DNA of 34,909 bases from MGBC120314 sp051880495 (GTDB taxonomy: Bacteria > Bacillota > Clostridia > Lachnospirales > Lachnospiraceae). The translations under genes and the position numbers were made by a program. The stretch lies in the NCBI GenBank assembly GCA_051880495.1, contig JBJEOB010000146.1, positions 1 to 34,909 of the forward strand. The letters are read 5' to 3'. Under the pieces are notes generated by a model. The model worked only from the letters and a program-made list of their open reading frames with translations. It made no database searches and had not been told where the DNA came from. Shown here piece by piece: positions 1-7,417 of the stretch. Position 1 is the first letter of the stretch. The number at the start of each line of letters is the position of its first letter.

Positions 1-237
1 ATCGACATAACGGAATGTCCCCGAACTCTCAAAAGAATTCGCCGTCACCTTAGCAACCGGAGAATTATCATTACCCAGTGACACATCATAAAAAGTCTCA
101 CGCGCTGTTTCAATTGAAATTGCCTCTAATTCGGCTATTTCATCCGCCACTAGTGGCATATCAGCATTTGTTTCATTACCACAGCCTGACATGATAATAA
201 CAAAAAATATAATGAAAAATAAATTAATTCTTCTCAT
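1..237 (-). CDS. Putative lipoprotein, 3' part outside window
   Basis: Open frame of 79 codons that runs off the left edge, so only the N-terminus is visible. It begins with a short basic stretch and a hydrophobic segment ending in a lipobox-like MSGC (residues 16-19), so export and lipidation by Lgt/Lsp at the cysteine are expected. The mature part seen so far is acidic and not recognised. The start at 237 is chosen because a GAGGGGG ribosome-binding site lies just upstream; the frame was too short for standard ORF listing. It is the last visible gene of a run of small surface proteins transcribed leftwards. Role unknown; possibly an immunity or sensing lipoprotein of the island. Confidence 0.7.
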   Translation of the reverse strand, partial: MRRINLFFIIFFVIIMSGCGNETNADMPLVADEIAELEAISIETARETFYDVSLGNDNSPVAKVTANSFESSGTFRYVD

Positions 238-271
238 ACATTACCCCCTCTTCTCCTGACAAAAAATTATA

Positions 272-709
272 CTATTTAATTTTCTCATATACGGCATAAT
301 AGGTTTTATCCTGCCGTGTAAAAGTAATTTTGCCGCTTTTAACAGGATTCTTTGTCTCAGTGACAGTTCCCAGAAGATGCATTTCTCCATCGGTACAATC
401 ATAAACAGACCCATATCCTGCCCGTATATCAGCAATAACAGCTCCGTAATATTTCTGCTCTTTATCACCAAAATTTAAAACTATGTCACCTTCAAATCTG
501 CATCGGCTGTTGATATTAAAAAGATGATACTCATACTTTCCCGATACATATGCCTCCATATTTTGAAGTGCTTCATCCGTATAATAATCGTAAATGGTAA
601 CACTATAATCTGAATTAATATGACGCTGCAGTGGAACAAATATAACTGCACACAATAACACTGCACATAAAATAACAACGAAAATTATTATTTTAAATAT
701 TTTCCTCAT
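272..709 (-). CDS. Small membrane-anchored extracellular protein
   Basis: A protein of 145 residues with one N-terminal transmembrane helix (about residues 5-27: KIIIFVVILCAVLLCAVIFV) followed by a polar, aromatic-rich domain predicted to be beta-rich and outside the cell. No family is recognised. The ATG at 709 is preferred over an upstream in-frame ATG at 730 because an AGGAGG sequence precedes it at ideal spacing. It lies 34 bp upstream of the lipoprotein gene and on the same strand, so the two are probably co-transcribed. It resembles the other one-helix surface proteins of the island in layout, but obvious sequence similarity to them is not seen. Confidence 0.75.
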   Translation of the reverse strand: MRKIFKIIIFVVILCAVLLCAVIFVPLQRHINSDYSVTIYDYYTDEALQNMEAYVSGKYEYHLFNINSRCRFEGDIVLNFGDKEQKYYGAVIADIRAGYGSVYDCTDGEMHLLGTVTETKNPVKSGKITFTRQDKTYYAVYEKIK

Positions 710-751
710 ATACTGCCTCCTATTAATCAAAGATAAAATCTGCGTAATTCC

Positions 752-946
752 CTAAACCCATACGAAAGGTTTATAAATAATTAATGTAATAATGGACCAA
801 AACTCTTTCGTTTCTACCATGGGAACAATTCGAATATACTCACTCATACCCAACGACATGAATGCAAAACAAACGAACATTATAATTGACACTGCTCATA
901 ATAACTACTGCATATCCTGCCCCCAAAGCAAAGTATATATGATAAG
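752..946 (-). pseudogene. Decayed coding remnant downstream of membrane protein
   Basis: The 237-nt gap between two genes reads, on the minus strand, as two out-of-frame hydrophobic stretches. One frame continues directly after the stop of the preceding gene (contains YFALGAGYAVVIMSSVNYNV). A second begins around 880 (contains SIIMFVCFAFMSLGMSEY and later PMVETKEFWSIITLIIYK) and ends at a TAG at 752-754. Together they look like the C-terminal membrane part of a paralogue of the neighbouring genes, broken by at least two frameshifts. The MVET sequence also occurs in the intact upstream neighbour. Alternatively this is noncoding DNA with chance hydrophobic frames; AT-rich DNA favours such frames. 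Confidence 0.35.
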
Positions 947-1366
947 TTACCACAACCCCGCTGTAAGATACTTTATTCTCATGTCAAAGAAAAATAAGCT
1001 TCCATACCCTGTGTAGGGTCCGGTTTCAACCATTGCTATGAATGAAACTACAAGTGCAAACAATACAAACGGAACCAGTACTGCTCCCGCCAAGTATATA
1101 TATTTTAACTTCATTGCCAGTGCGCGCACCGCAAAAAATTGTTTAATATTAAACATGAGTAGCAATACAACTGCAATTACAATTGTAATAATTTCATACT
1201 TGTAATGCACCGGATATACCTGTTTCACTCCGCGTAACTCCGAATGGATTTCCAGCTTATTAAGCACTATCGCACGAAAATATCCGTCCCATGCACCGAT
1301 TCCGGCATAAAGAATAACAAACATCAGTATAAGGTTTATACAAAAAGTTTTTAAAAGTTCCTTCAT
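947..1366 (-). CDS. Small multi-pass membrane protein
   Basis: A protein of 139 residues with about three hydrophobic helices (residues roughly 8-25, 59-77, 92-113) and no recognised domain. An AGAGGA site precedes the ATG at 1366. Its second half (ALAMKLKYIYLAGAVLVPFV...) aligns by eye with the neighbour encoded at 1440-1811 (GLNIRYKNVKYLLVVIVPVL...), so these are probably tandem paralogues. The C-terminus (…YLTAGLW) may be truncated: an adjacent frame continues as a hydrophobic stretch beyond the stop. Small multi-pass proteins beside ABC transporters and secreted peptides are often immunity proteins, but that is inference here. Confidence 0.7.
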   Translation of the reverse strand: MKELLKTFCINLILMFVILYAGIGAWDGYFRAIVLNKLEIHSELRGVKQVYPVHYKYEIITIVIAVVLLLMFNIKQFFAVRALAMKLKYIYLAGAVLVPFVLFALVVSFIAMVETGPYTGYGSLFFFDMRIKYLTAGLW

Positions 1367-1439
1367 TAATTATTCCTCTCTATACTTTCTTATTAGAAAA
1401 TCGTGAAGTGAACGTTGCAAAGTTAATATCGCGTCACAA

Positions 1440-1811
1440 CTAATTTAAAATGCAGTTGTGTACGTGTGAGTAGTCAACATCATACTCCTCATAATACGAA
1501 TACCTCTTATCATAATATTCGTTTTTTTCAACAGCCCCTACCATGAATACGGTTATAATACACAGTAAAACCGGCACGATTACCACCAATAAATACTTTA
1601 CATTTTTATATCTTATATTCAGTCCTCTTATGTATAATAACTGAATAAAATTAACCATAATATATAGTAATATTATTGCAATGATATTCATTACCATATA
1701 CATAATTGAATTCCATGAACCAATCAGTGAGTAAAGCAATAATGAGCCCAAAATCATATTTAAAATCAGGAAGACAATTAATATTATTATACTATTTTTT
1801 CTGCTGCTCAT
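1440..1811 (-). CDS. Small membrane protein, paralogue of neighbour
   Basis: A protein of 123 residues with three predicted membrane helices (about residues 7-27, 33-55, 72-92) and a tyrosine- and acid-rich tail (NEYYDKRYSYYEEYDVDY). The start at 1811 (MSSRKN…) is chosen over an upstream ATG at 1928 because a GAGGT site precedes it and because the longer version would lie deep inside the upstream gene. The chosen gene overlaps the end of the upstream gene by 20 nt, which suggests translational coupling. It resembles the protein at 947-1366. Family not recognised. Confidence 0.7.
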   Translation of the reverse strand: MSSRKNSIIILIVFLILNMILGSLLLYSLIGSWNSIMYMVMNIIAIILLYIMVNFIQLLYIRGLNIRYKNVKYLLVVIVPVLLCIITVFMVGAVEKNEYYDKRYSYYEEYDVDYSHVHNCILN

Positions 1812-2553
1812 AAAAACACAATACCTCACATTCCGTTTCAAATTTGTCATCTCCGTCCACATCAAGAAAAACTGTAAATTCATCAAGACTATTTTTCCTG
1901 ACTTCAAACGAGGTAAACTTTTTCGCAAGATCCTCTAAAGAAATGCTTTTTTTATCACGTTTACCTGTGCCTGTGTCATACGACTTGCGAAGATACCAAT
2001 ATGCTATCTTCGCATCCCCGTCTTTATCCTTCTCTATATGGCACGTCATTTTATCCTGTTTTAACTTTATCTTAAGCTTTCCATCATATCTTACATCCAC
2101 AGTAGAGTAATTTTTCCATGTTCCGGGAAGGTCATCTGTCATGAACGGCGTTATTATTGCATTTACCCTTGTATTACACTCTATCGTTATATTACGGCAA
2201 TTACATATAAATATGCGGTAACTTTCATCCTCCAGATATATAAGACAGTCTTTATCTATATACAGAAGCTGTGTATACATAGGGCCTTCATACCTGTTTA
2301 TATATTTAGGGAGTTTGGGCAGCTTAATTGATTTCAGTCCGTATTTTATGATAACATCATCCGCCGTGCTCCCTTCTTCTGCATATGGAAACAGCTTCAT
2401 ACTGAGTCCTATACTGTCAGCATTATATGTATGATAAGCAACCACAATCAGTTTCTTAATATAATCCTGCGTTCCGTAATGATATATCCTTGAAAACGAC
2501 ATTAAGAGTAAAATTACCAGTATTAATCTGATTACCTTATAAATTTTTTTCAT
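1792..2553 (-). CDS. Membrane-anchored surface protein, paralogue A
   Basis: A protein of 253 residues with one N-terminal hydrophobic segment (residues about 7-21) that works as an uncleaved anchor or signal sequence, then an extracellular domain. It is clearly related to the gene upstream (2557-3264): both carry Y(I/V)xKDC near the middle, a TDD motif, and a C-terminal block of the form TS(F/Y)(D/E)(I/V)RKxS…(W/F)(S/T)VF…CxFYE. The start has a good CCGGAGGA site. It is 3 nt from the upstream gene. No known family is recognised. Tandem duplication of a surface domain within an agr-linked island suggests diversifying immunity, adhesion or sensing functions, unproven. Confidence 0.75.
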   Translation of the reverse strand: MKKIYKVIRLILVILLLMSFSRIYHYGTQDYIKKLIVVAYHTYNADSIGLSMKLFPYAEEGSTADDVIIKYGLKSIKLPKLPKYINRYEGPMYTQLLYIDKDCLIYLEDESYRIFICNCRNITIECNTRVNAIITPFMTDDLPGTWKNYSTVDVRYDGKLKIKLKQDKMTCHIEKDKDGDAKIAYWYLRKSYDTGTGKRDKKSISLEDLAKKFTSFEVRKNSLDEFTVFLDVDGDDKFETECEVLCFYEQQKK

Positions 2554-2556
2554 AAA

Positions 2557-3264
2557 TTATTCCTCCGGTAACCATTCATAAAAGAAACATTCATCGGTAT
2601 ATATTCCATCGCTCCCGCCAAAAACAGACCACCGTCCGTCACTCTTTTTTCTGATATCGTAAGATGTATAATTAGTGTAATAGTATCCGGTCGGATTAAT
2701 GGATTCTTTATTTGAAGAATCCATTATATAGACATATGACCTGCTACTGTGTAATTCTTTTTTATTTATCGAAATCGTCATATGAGAATCATCACTTTGA
2801 ACGCAAAGCTGCCCTTCGCAATATACCTCTGTCCAATAATCATCAGTATTGTTTGGTATAATTGTTAGATATACGCCCTGATTATTTACAATTGAAAATT
2901 CCTTCTGACCGTATATTCTTACGATGCAGATATCACCATACATTTCAACAATACAGTCTTTATTCACATAAATGCCATTTATAGGAATCTCATAATCCTC
3001 ACTGTAGAAATGTGCACTAACATCCGGAACTCTGATTATCCTGTTGTCATATTCCAGAAATATTTCGTATTGATAATCCCCATAAAACTCAGGTGTTACA
3101 GTAATTGTAACACCTTCTCTTCCTTCATTAAGCTGACTATGTACTGTTTTAATAATTTTCCAAATATACTTGCCCGTATCTGTATGGTTCATTCCTGTAT
3201 ATGAAAACGCAATTAATATGGTCAGTAATACTAAAGTAAGTATACCGGCAGCTTTCTTTTTCAT
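2557..3264 (-). CDS. Membrane-anchored surface protein, paralogue B
   Basis: A protein of 235 residues with an N-terminal hydrophobic helix (about 6-21) and an extracellular, aromatic-rich domain; paralogous to the protein at 1792-2553 (shared KDC, NTDD/MTDD and C-terminal TSYDIRKKS…ECFFYEW block). It is the first gene after a strong promoter at 3376-3404, so it probably opens a separate transcription unit running at least to the lipoprotein gene at the left edge. The ribosome-binding site (GGAGA) is rather far from the ATG. Function not recognised. Confidence 0.75.
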   Translation of the reverse strand: MKKKAAGILTLVLLTILIAFSYTGMNHTDTGKYIWKIIKTVHSQLNEGREGVTITVTPEFYGDYQYEIFLEYDNRIIRVPDVSAHFYSEDYEIPINGIYVNKDCIVEMYGDICIVRIYGQKEFSIVNNQGVYLTIIPNNTDDYWTEVYCEGQLCVQSDDSHMTISINKKELHSSRSYVYIMDSSNKESINPTGYYYTNYTSYDIRKKSDGRWSVFGGSDGIYTDECFFYEWLPEE

Positions 3265-3352
3265 TAATTAGTTAGTCTCCTTATTACTAATATAGCTAAT
3301 TTAAGTTTAAAACTCCATGAATATTCCTTACGCAAATTTAACCAAATATGAA

Positions 3353-3404
3353 ATTTACACAGTTCCCTCACTAAAATATTAACATTTTAGACATTTGATG
3401 TCAA
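3353..3404 (-). promoter_or_regulatory. Promoter of surface-protein operon with shared +1 element
   Basis: On the minus strand, TTGACA (3399-3404), a 17-nt spacer and TAATAT (3376-3381) form a near-consensus vegetative promoter. Eleven bases after the -10 comes AACTGTGTAAAT (3353-3364). The same 12-mer occurs at the same distance (within 1 nt) from an equally strong promoter in front of the response-regulator gene at 11645. Spacer sequence is also shared (AAATG-x-CTAAA). The pair therefore look co-regulated or recently duplicated. Confidence 0.65.
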
Positions 3405-3416
3405 TTTGAATTATTT

Positions 3417-3854
3417 TTAAAAGAGATACTTAAGCCTTCTTAAGAATCTGCTCATATTGGTTTCCCTTGTATGAATGGCATCATAAAAATGTCCGCTGGA
3501 ATCCTCAGACCCTTTGTACTCATGGGTTATCATAACTGTCTGGTTCTCATATACTTCACTTTCATAATGATGCTTTCCCACTTCATATGTTTCTTCAAAT
3601 ACTAATTCATCATCAAAATAATACCATACTGTTACGCTTCCCGTTTCAACAATTATATCTGCAGTAATATAAAAATCTCTCGGTTTTTGAATTTCAAATC
3701 CGGCGCCACCTCCTCCATTGGTTATTCTGCCATCCGACTCGAATGGCACATCCCACTCTGTCTTTTGCTTTCCCCATTCCATAAATTTAATAACAAATAC
3801 TGTAATGAGTATTCCCACTACTATCAGCAGTGCTATTTTCTTCTTTTTATCCAT
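3417..3854 (-). CDS. Small membrane-anchored protein at end of ABC operon
   Basis: A protein of 145 residues. One N-terminal helix (about residues 6-23) is followed by a glycine run (NGGGGAGF) and a beta-rich extracellular domain with His/Tyr-rich segments. The start at 3854 (MDKKKK) is chosen because GAGGAGG precedes it; an upstream in-frame ATG at 3884 lies inside the ABC ATPase gene and has no such site. It follows the ATPase gene by 10 nt and precedes the promoter at 3376-3404, so it is the last gene of the ABC operon. It could be an immunity or accessory subunit of the exporter. Family not recognised. Confidence 0.7.
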   Translation of the reverse strand: MDKKKKIALLIVVGILITVFVIKFMEWGKQKTEWDVPFESDGRITNGGGGAGFEIQKPRDFYITADIIVETGSVTVWYYFDDELVFEETYEVGKHHYESEVYENQTVMITHEYKGSEDSSGHFYDAIHTRETNMSRFLRRLKYLF

Positions 3855-3864
3855 AACAGCCTCC

Positions 3865-4542
3865 TCAACACAAACGAATGTCATCGGCTATTCTGCCATT
3901 TTCTAGCGTAATTTTTCTTTTAGTCTGTGCAGCTATATCATTATCATGAGTAACCACTATAACTGTCTTTCCTGTATTATTAATTTCCTTAAATATATCC
4001 ATTATTTCATTCGCCGTATTAGAATCCAATGCCCCGGTAGGCTCGTCTGCAAGAATCAAACGTGACTCATCCACAAGCGCACGCGCTATTGCAACTCTCT
4101 GTTTCTCGCCGCCCGATATCTGCCCGGGATATTTATTAACAAGATGGTCTATATTAAGCTTTTCCAGAGTCTCTGTTACCCTCATCCTGCATTCCCGTCG
4201 TCCTTTTCCCAGTGCCTCCAGAGGAAGGACAACATTTTCATATACAGTGCAATGATTAATAAGTGCAAAATTCTGGAATACAAATCCTATATACTTTTTT
4301 CTGTTCTTCCAGAGAGCTGACATGGAAGGATTGGACACGTCTTCACCCATAAATGTAATCGTTCCGCTGTCAGCCTTATCCAGAAAACCCAGAATGTTAA
4401 GCAGGGTTGTTTTACCTGATCCGCTTTTCCCCATCACGGATACAAATTCCCCCTCCTCTATATGGAATGTAACTGAATCCAATGCCTGTATGTTATATGT
4501 GTCCCCTGTGTACGATTTACATACCTCTTTAAATAAAATCAT
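3865..4542 (-). CDS. ABC transporter ATP-binding protein (MacB/LolD-like, bacteriocin-export type)
   Basis: A complete 225-residue nucleotide-binding subunit. Visible motifs are Walker A GKSGSGKTT (about residues 38-46), Q-loop VFQNFALI, signature SGGEKQR (about 142-148), Walker B LILADEPTGALD and H-loop VTHD. Length and the ADEPTGALDSNT sequence are typical of the MacB/LolD/FtsE-type group that pairs with FtsX-like permeases; this group includes the lactococcin-972 exporter ATPases. Its ATG overlaps the permease stop (ATGA), so it is translationally coupled to it. It powers the two permease subunits upstream. Export of the 142-aa secreted protein, or resistance to a peptide, are both possible. 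Confidence 0.92.
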   Translation of the reverse strand: MILFKEVCKSYTGDTYNIQALDSVTFHIEEGEFVSVMGKSGSGKTTLLNILGFLDKADSGTITFMGEDVSNPSMSALWKNRKKYIGFVFQNFALINHCTVYENVVLPLEALGKGRRECRMRVTETLEKLNIDHLVNKYPGQISGGEKQRVAIARALVDESRLILADEPTGALDSNTANEIMDIFKEINNTGKTVIVVTHDNDIAAQTKRKITLENGRIADDIRLC

Positions 4543-5723
4543 CTTTTATCTCCTCCAAGCATCGTGCATACATTTTTGTTTCTTATAGTCATATATTCTG
4601 CCAGCGATATCAATATCATAAAAACAAACACAAGGACTGCAATTGCAGGGAAGACCATTGAATTAAAAACATATGCGTCCGAATTCTTAAGTCCTCTCCC
4701 AAACCCTGACAATGATATTAAAACTGCCAGACTTCCCTTTATCAGATTTTCCACGAGAAGCATAATGCAAATATTTACAGGTGCAACATTATTAATAAGC
4801 ATAACTGCAAACTCATAATGTTCACTATAAATATCTGCCATACCGGAAGTAAAATACGCAAGGACTGCCATAATAACCACAAATCCTATAAGGTATCCCA
4901 TCGATTTCAAATACCTGGCATTTTCCATGTTTTCCTTCCGTATAAGGCTGTTTATGCTGTTACAATAACAGATGACATCATATTCGTCTGCCAGATTTCT
5001 TACTTCTTCCTTAATCCGTGCTGCATCCTCCTCTGATTGACATTTTATATACATGGAATTAAATATATTTCCGTAAAACATAGGTTCTAATTCAAAATAC
5101 TTTTCATCCATTTCAGCCATTATATAATCATCCAATGATACTACTGCATTCTGCGTAACAAGAGGCGGTTCTGAAATCCATCCGGAATTTTTCTTCAAAA
5201 TTCCGACTATCTCTATCCTGCTTCCCGTATGCTTATTATAAAGTATTGTTCCAACAGGATATTTCTCTGCTACGTTATATCCGGCATATCCCTTCAGATA
5301 CTCGGTGCTATCCGGTTCAATTTCATTAATTACTTCCACACCGCATAGGTCCTTTGTTCCTTCATCAACATACAGTGTTGAAAATTTTTTATATTTTCCG
5401 TCATCCGCCGTCATCGAGGCGTCCAAATACATAAATCTTCCGTATCTGTTGCCATACTGTTCCTTAAGTGCCTTATCAAAATCTCCCACACGTTCAAAAT
5501 AACCCATATCACTTCTGTTTATAAAAACAGTGAAATTAAGCACAGAATCATATGACAAAGCCTTTTTTGTTTCATATATGTAATATGTTGATTTAAAAAA
5601 CATCTGGAAAACCGAAGCCAGAAGATACACTGTAACCGCAAGTACTGACAGCGTCATAATAAAATTTATTTTCCTTCTGAACATTTTTTCAAATGCCTTT
5701 TTTATTGCAAATTGTATATTCAT
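4539..5723 (-). CDS. FtsX-like ABC permease subunit 2
   Basis: A protein of 394 residues with a MacB/FtsX-like layout: an N-terminal helix (about 20-44), a large extracellular domain (about 50-270), then three helices (about 277-297, 312-340, 356-378). It begins MNIQFAIKKAFEKMFRRK, the amphipathic coupling segment typical of such permeases. A GAGGGG site lies within the end of the upstream permease gene, 3 nt away. Two half-size permeases in tandem with one ATPase suggest a heterodimeric transporter; in lactococcin-972-type exporters the equivalent permease is often one long polypeptide. Substrate unknown. Confidence 0.8.
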   Translation of the reverse strand: MNIQFAIKKAFEKMFRRKINFIMTLSVLAVTVYLLASVFQMFFKSTYYIYETKKALSYDSVLNFTVFINRSDMGYFERVGDFDKALKEQYGNRYGRFMYLDASMTADDGKYKKFSTLYVDEGTKDLCGVEVINEIEPDSTEYLKGYAGYNVAEKYPVGTILYNKHTGSRIEIVGILKKNSGWISEPPLVTQNAVVSLDDYIMAEMDEKYFELEPMFYGNIFNSMYIKCQSEEDAARIKEEVRNLADEYDVICYCNSINSLIRKENMENARYLKSMGYLIGFVVIMAVLAYFTSGMADIYSEHYEFAVMLINNVAPVNICIMLLVENLIKGSLAVLISLSGFGRGLKNSDAYVFNSMVFPAIAVLVFVFMILISLAEYMTIRNKNVCTMLGGDKR

Positions 5724-5726
5724 CTA

Positions 5727-6755
5727 TTAAAGCCCCTCACTTATTCTGTAATGTGATGCCTTATGTAAAGGTATTATCACTACTACAAAGGCAGAAACTA
5801 CAATAAAAATTAGTGAAAAAATTACCCTCCTAAGCCACGAAAACCCGTATGTATACGGATTAAACAATGCCGCCACATTCTGCAATACAATTGATATACC
5901 TACCGCCAATCCCGCTATTATAAGCATTTCCCTGTACAGTATCCAGAAAAGTCTTATATTACCATAACCCCATAACTTTCTAATTATAATTTCCTGTTTT
6001 CTCCTCATAATCCAGAATTCTGATATCACCACGCAGTTTATCATGGCAAACAGCGTTATGGTCATATAAAATTCTTCTTCAGCGTTTGCGCTGCCTATCT
6101 CAATGTACTTGTCAGATTCTTTTTCGTAGTAAATACTATATTTGTCTCCAAACTGATTAGAAAATCCCCTGACACAATCCTCAGCATCCATACTATATGA
6201 ACCGTAATTTAATACGAGCGTATCTGCATTCGCTAAACAGCTTATTTCCTTCGGATTATCCGTTTTTAATATTACCTTTCCATTCAGTACATCTGAATAT
6301 GTACTTTCAACATATCCCTCAACCTGATACTCCCTGCCATCAATTACAATATACTGTGCCTTACCCTCATCTTTACTGTAACAGTATTGTTCAATGCTCT
6401 TTCCTATTACAACTCCCCTTGAGCCTGAAACCTCTCTAACAGGATAGGGTAAATCCTCATCCTGCTTAATAAGAATCTCTGTCCGCTGATATATGTCAGC
6501 ATCATTAATATACAGATCATTATCCACAATACTGACATTTCCCTCCAGGATTTCAATATCCTCCGCTATTTCCTGAATATTGTCTATGCCGGATATACTT
6601 ATAATGTAATTGTTAAGGTACTTGTATTCGTTCAGCTCCATACGAGCTTTTTCCATTCTCTCATATACCTGTCTTCCATTCACTGCCGCAGTGAACGAAA
6701 CGGCTATACCGACAAGCAGTAACCAACTTGAATAATGTCTAAATATTTTCTTCAA
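5727..6755 (-). CDS. FtsX-like ABC permease subunit 1
   Basis: A protein of 342 residues with an N-terminal helix (about 10-26), an extracellular domain (about 30-225) and three C-terminal helices (about 232-248, 270-290, 308-330), again the MacB/FtsX plan. The C-terminal segment RRKQEIIIRKLWGYGN matches the coupling-helix region of FtsX-type permeases. The start codon is TTG at 6755, with GGGGGA eight nucleotides upstream; no in-frame ATG fits better. It is 78 bp downstream of the small secreted protein gene and is probably co-transcribed with it. Works with the permease at 4539-5723 and the ATPase at 3865-4542. Confidence 0.78.
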   Translation of the reverse strand: MKKIFRHYSSWLLLVGIAVSFTAAVNGRQVYERMEKARMELNEYKYLNNYIISISGIDNIQEIAEDIEILEGNVSIVDNDLYINDADIYQRTEILIKQDEDLPYPVREVSGSRGVVIGKSIEQYCYSKDEGKAQYIVIDGREYQVEGYVESTYSDVLNGKVILKTDNPKEISCLANADTLVLNYGSYSMDAEDCVRGFSNQFGDKYSIYYEKESDKYIEIGSANAEEEFYMTITLFAMINCVVISEFWIMRRKQEIIIRKLWGYGNIRLFWILYREMLIIAGLAVGISIVLQNVAALFNPYTYGFSWLRRVIFSLIFIVVSAFVVVIIPLHKASHYRISEGL

Positions 6756-6833
6756 TAGTTCATCCCCCGCTGATTACAATGCAGGCTAATGTATACACAT
6801 TAACCTGCATCGATACTTTTACACAATATTATT

Positions 6834-7244
6834 CTATTTTTTAGAAACAAGCTTTGTCTGTGCTTGCGGAACCCTGCTCTCCTGTATATTGTGAAGGCTT
6901 CTATATTCTGTAGCATTTCTTTCAGTCAGTACATTGGTCTGCACAGAATCAAATCCCACTGCCGAATCTCCATTAAGCGCTGTTCCGCTTGCATTATGAA
7001 CTGTTAAATACACTCCCAAAGAATACGTTGTATAATCATTTGTATATGTTTGAGCATATCCACTTCCACCGTTACTTAACCAATTAACATCAAGAACACC
7101 ATATGCTGTAATACCTTCGTAAGCAAAAGGTGTAGACGTTGACGACGCAAATACCATTGTTCCCGATGAAATCAGAATTGCTAGTGTTAAAAATGAATTA
7201 AAAATAATCTGCTTAATATTCATTTTGATTTTTGTTTTCTTCAT
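6834..7244 (-). CDS. Small secreted protein, possible bacteriocin (lactococcin-972-like context)
   Basis: A precursor of 136 residues. A basic N-terminus (KKTKIKMNIK) and hydrophobic core (about 16-32) end in VFASS, a likely signal peptidase I site after FA, leaving a mature domain of about 100 residues. The mature part is rich in Thr, Ser, Gly, Asn and aromatic residues with alternating beta-like patterning and no cysteine. The start at 7244 is preferred over an upstream TTG because GGGAG lies upstream of the ATG. Being followed by two FtsX-like permeases and a MacB-like ATPase is the arrangement of lactococcin-972-group bacteriocin loci, but sequence similarity to lactococcin 972 is only faint by eye. 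It has its own promoter with a palindrome. Confidence 0.75.
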   Translation of the reverse strand: MKKTKIKMNIKQIIFNSFLTLAILISSGTMVFASSTSTPFAYEGITAYGVLDVNWLSNGGSGYAQTYTNDYTTYSLGVYLTVHNASGTALNGDSAVGFDSVQTNVLTERNATEYRSLHNIQESRVPQAQTKLVSKK

Positions 7245-7332
7245 TTGATTTTCTCCCTTCAATTTTTTTCAATATTCTTTTTCCTTAGATTTATATATTT
7301 TTTCCATCGCCTTCCTTCCATGACTGTTTTAT

Positions 7333-7362
7333 ATTTTAATCGGCCGATTATTTTCATTTCAA
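7333..7362 (-). promoter_or_regulatory. Promoter with palindromic operator, upstream of secreted 142-aa-type protein
   Basis: On the minus strand TTGAAA (7357-7362), an 18-nt spacer and TAAAAT (7333-7338) form a promoter. A perfect 14-bp palindrome, TAATCGGCCGATTA (7337-7350), covers the spacer and the edge of the -10. A GC-rich palindrome in such AT-rich DNA is unlikely to be chance and suits a dimeric repressor that blocks RNA polymerase. The regulator is unknown. Confidence 0.6.
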
Positions 7363-7372
7363 GTTTATCAGG

Positions 7373-7397
7373 ATGTTACAATTAAAATGTAACATCT
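7373..7397. repeat. Inverted repeat upstream of the secreted-protein promoter
   Basis: GATGTTACA and TGTAACATC, a perfect 9-bp inverted repeat, flank a 7-nt loop. It lies between the stop of the TraX-like gene (7418) and the promoter at 7333-7362. It is not followed by a U-tract on the minus strand and only weakly on the plus strand, so it may be a second operator or a weak terminator for the gene upstream. Confidence 0.5.
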
Positions 7398-7417
7398 TAA
7401 TTTTTAACATCCTCGGA

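Noticed and set aside
792..1016. Plus-strand 74-codon frame in the gap near 0.9 kb
   Set aside because: No ribosome-binding site, overlaps the end of a convincing minus-strand gene, and the composition looks like complement of hydrophobic minus-strand frames.
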